From Deltaproteobacteria bacterium (GTDB lineage: Bacteria > Desulfobacterota > Binatia > UBA9968): a stretch of 52,054 nt of DNA. The stretch is from contig VBKE01000035.1 in NCBI GenBank assembly GCA_005879605.1, positions 1 through 52,054 of the forward strand, given 5' to 3'. The position numbers and the translations under genes are program-made. Positions 51,741-52,054 of the stretch are shown piece by piece (position 1 is the first letter of the stretch; the number at the start of each line of letters is the position of its first letter). The notes below the pieces were generated by a model. That model did no database searches. It was given only the letters and a program-made list of their open reading frames with translations, and was not told where the DNA came from.

Positions 51741-51757
51741 ATTCAAATGAAAGAGTC
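51732..51757 (+). promoter_or_regulatory. Candidate ECF promoter before the last small genes
   Basis: GGAAT (51732-51736), 18 bases, then GTC (51755-51757). GGAAT is 66 bases from ATG 51798. The spacer is one base longer than at the other three sites, so it is weaker evidence. Confidence 0.4.
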
Positions 51758-51797
51758 ATAGAGGCATGTACAATTGCACAAAGGAAGCGACGACAAT

Positions 51798-51893
51798 ATG
51801 ACAACTCACAATACGCAAACACGTAAGGGCTTTCGGTGGCTGTACGCCTTTATGGAGGGCTACCATCCTCACTACAAAGGAGGCTGCATATGA
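51798..51893 (+). CDS. Candidate 31-residue peptide overlapping the following gene
   Basis: A 31-codon reading frame starting MTTHNTQTRKGFRWLYAFME and ending YKGGCI. Its TGA (51891-51893) overlaps the start codon of the next gene (ATATGA), so translation could be coupled. The ribosome-binding site is weak (AGGAAG about 11 bases upstream). It may be a coupling leader peptide or chance. Confidence 0.4.
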   Translation: MTTHNTQTRKGFRWLYAFMEGYHPHYKGGCI

Positions 51894-52054
51894 AATCGCT
51901 GTTGGCTGTTATTACATTGGTTCTTGGTTTGGTGTTCATGCAAGCTCGGGCCTTCGCCGCTCTACCAAAGGCGAAGCCTGAAAATCCAAATGTCGCCGCC
52001 GGACGGGAAGCTATCGAGGCGAAGGACTTCAAGTCTGCCGTGGGAAATTTAACG
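51890..52054 (+). CDS. Secreted protein, N-terminal part (runs off the window)
   Basis: The start is ATG 51890 with AAGGAGG seven bases before it. The signal peptide is MKSLLAVITLVLGLVFMQAR, with cleavage near AFA-AL. The mature start, AAGREAIEAKDFKSAVGNL, resembles a tetratricopeptide-repeat protein. The rest lies beyond the window. It may belong to the same group of small exported proteins controlled by the ECF sigma factor. Confidence 0.75.
   Translation, partial: MKSLLAVITLVLGLVFMQARAFAALPKAKPENPNVAAGREAIEAKDFKSAVGNLT

Overview
The window reads as chromosome from a Gram-negative bacterium. It encodes a lipid A-type acyltransferase, lipoprotein signal peptidase, an outer-membrane porin and several lipoproteins. 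Base composition leans moderately to G+C. The many substrate-binding-protein transporters, together with UbiD, creatininase, amidohydrolase and Gfo/Idh/MocA enzymes, look like soil or sediment deltaproteobacterial-type or related uncultured lineages. That placement is an inference from gene content only. No rRNA, tRNA, CRISPR array, prophage or insertion sequence was recognised.

Layout. 1-731: the end of glnA and glnB (nitrogen control), closed by a terminator. 781-4155 (minus): a UbiD-type decarboxylase, a class II aldolase-like protein and an LpxL-like acyltransferase. 4406-8954 (plus): a small HEXXH protein, ileS and lspA. 9004-13454 (minus): a complete branched-chain amino-acid-type ABC importer. 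13729-17336: an Smr protein, then a tripartite tricarboxylate transporter (tctC, tctB, tctA). 17420-24819 (minus): 2-oxoacid dehydrogenase E1-alpha, E1-beta and E2 with an M24 hydrolase, running into a nitrate/sulfonate/taurine-type ABC importer. 24918-30889 (minus): a second importer of that class joined to creatininase, Gfo/Idh/MocA, cupin and hydroxyisobutyrate-dehydrogenase-like genes, which looks like a catabolic operon. 31130-36319: threonine synthase, a methyltransferase, a TauE/SafE exporter, a MetE-like gene with an in-frame UGA, a broken isochorismatase gene and an exported methyltransferase-like lipoprotein. 36582-44763: small envelope proteins around an NtrC-type two-component system. 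44866-46778: moaA and an SDR. 46807-52054: an ECF sigma/anti-sigma pair with small secreted proteins and a porin.

The most notable signals are regulatory and recoding. (1) Three minus-strand promoters (near 36877, 40296 and 41671) match the -24/-12 sigma-54 consensus. Each lies 64-67 bases before a start codon and has a related inverted repeat 70-76 bases further upstream. All three flank a sigma-54 activator/histidine kinase operon, so this looks like a local regulon of small envelope proteins. One promoter points to a previously unlisted 54-codon gene (40058-40222). (2) Four promoters of the form GGAAT-N17/18-GTC lie next to the ECF sigma gene and precede small exported proteins. Two of them also share a leader hairpin and ribosome-binding-site block. 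(3) In the MetE-like gene at 33775-34878 the codon for the conserved zinc-ligand Cys is UGA, the reading frame continues intact beyond it, and a SECIS-like hairpin lies 19 bases downstream. This is a selenocysteine candidate, although a plain nonsense mutation is possible because the next gene upstream is broken.
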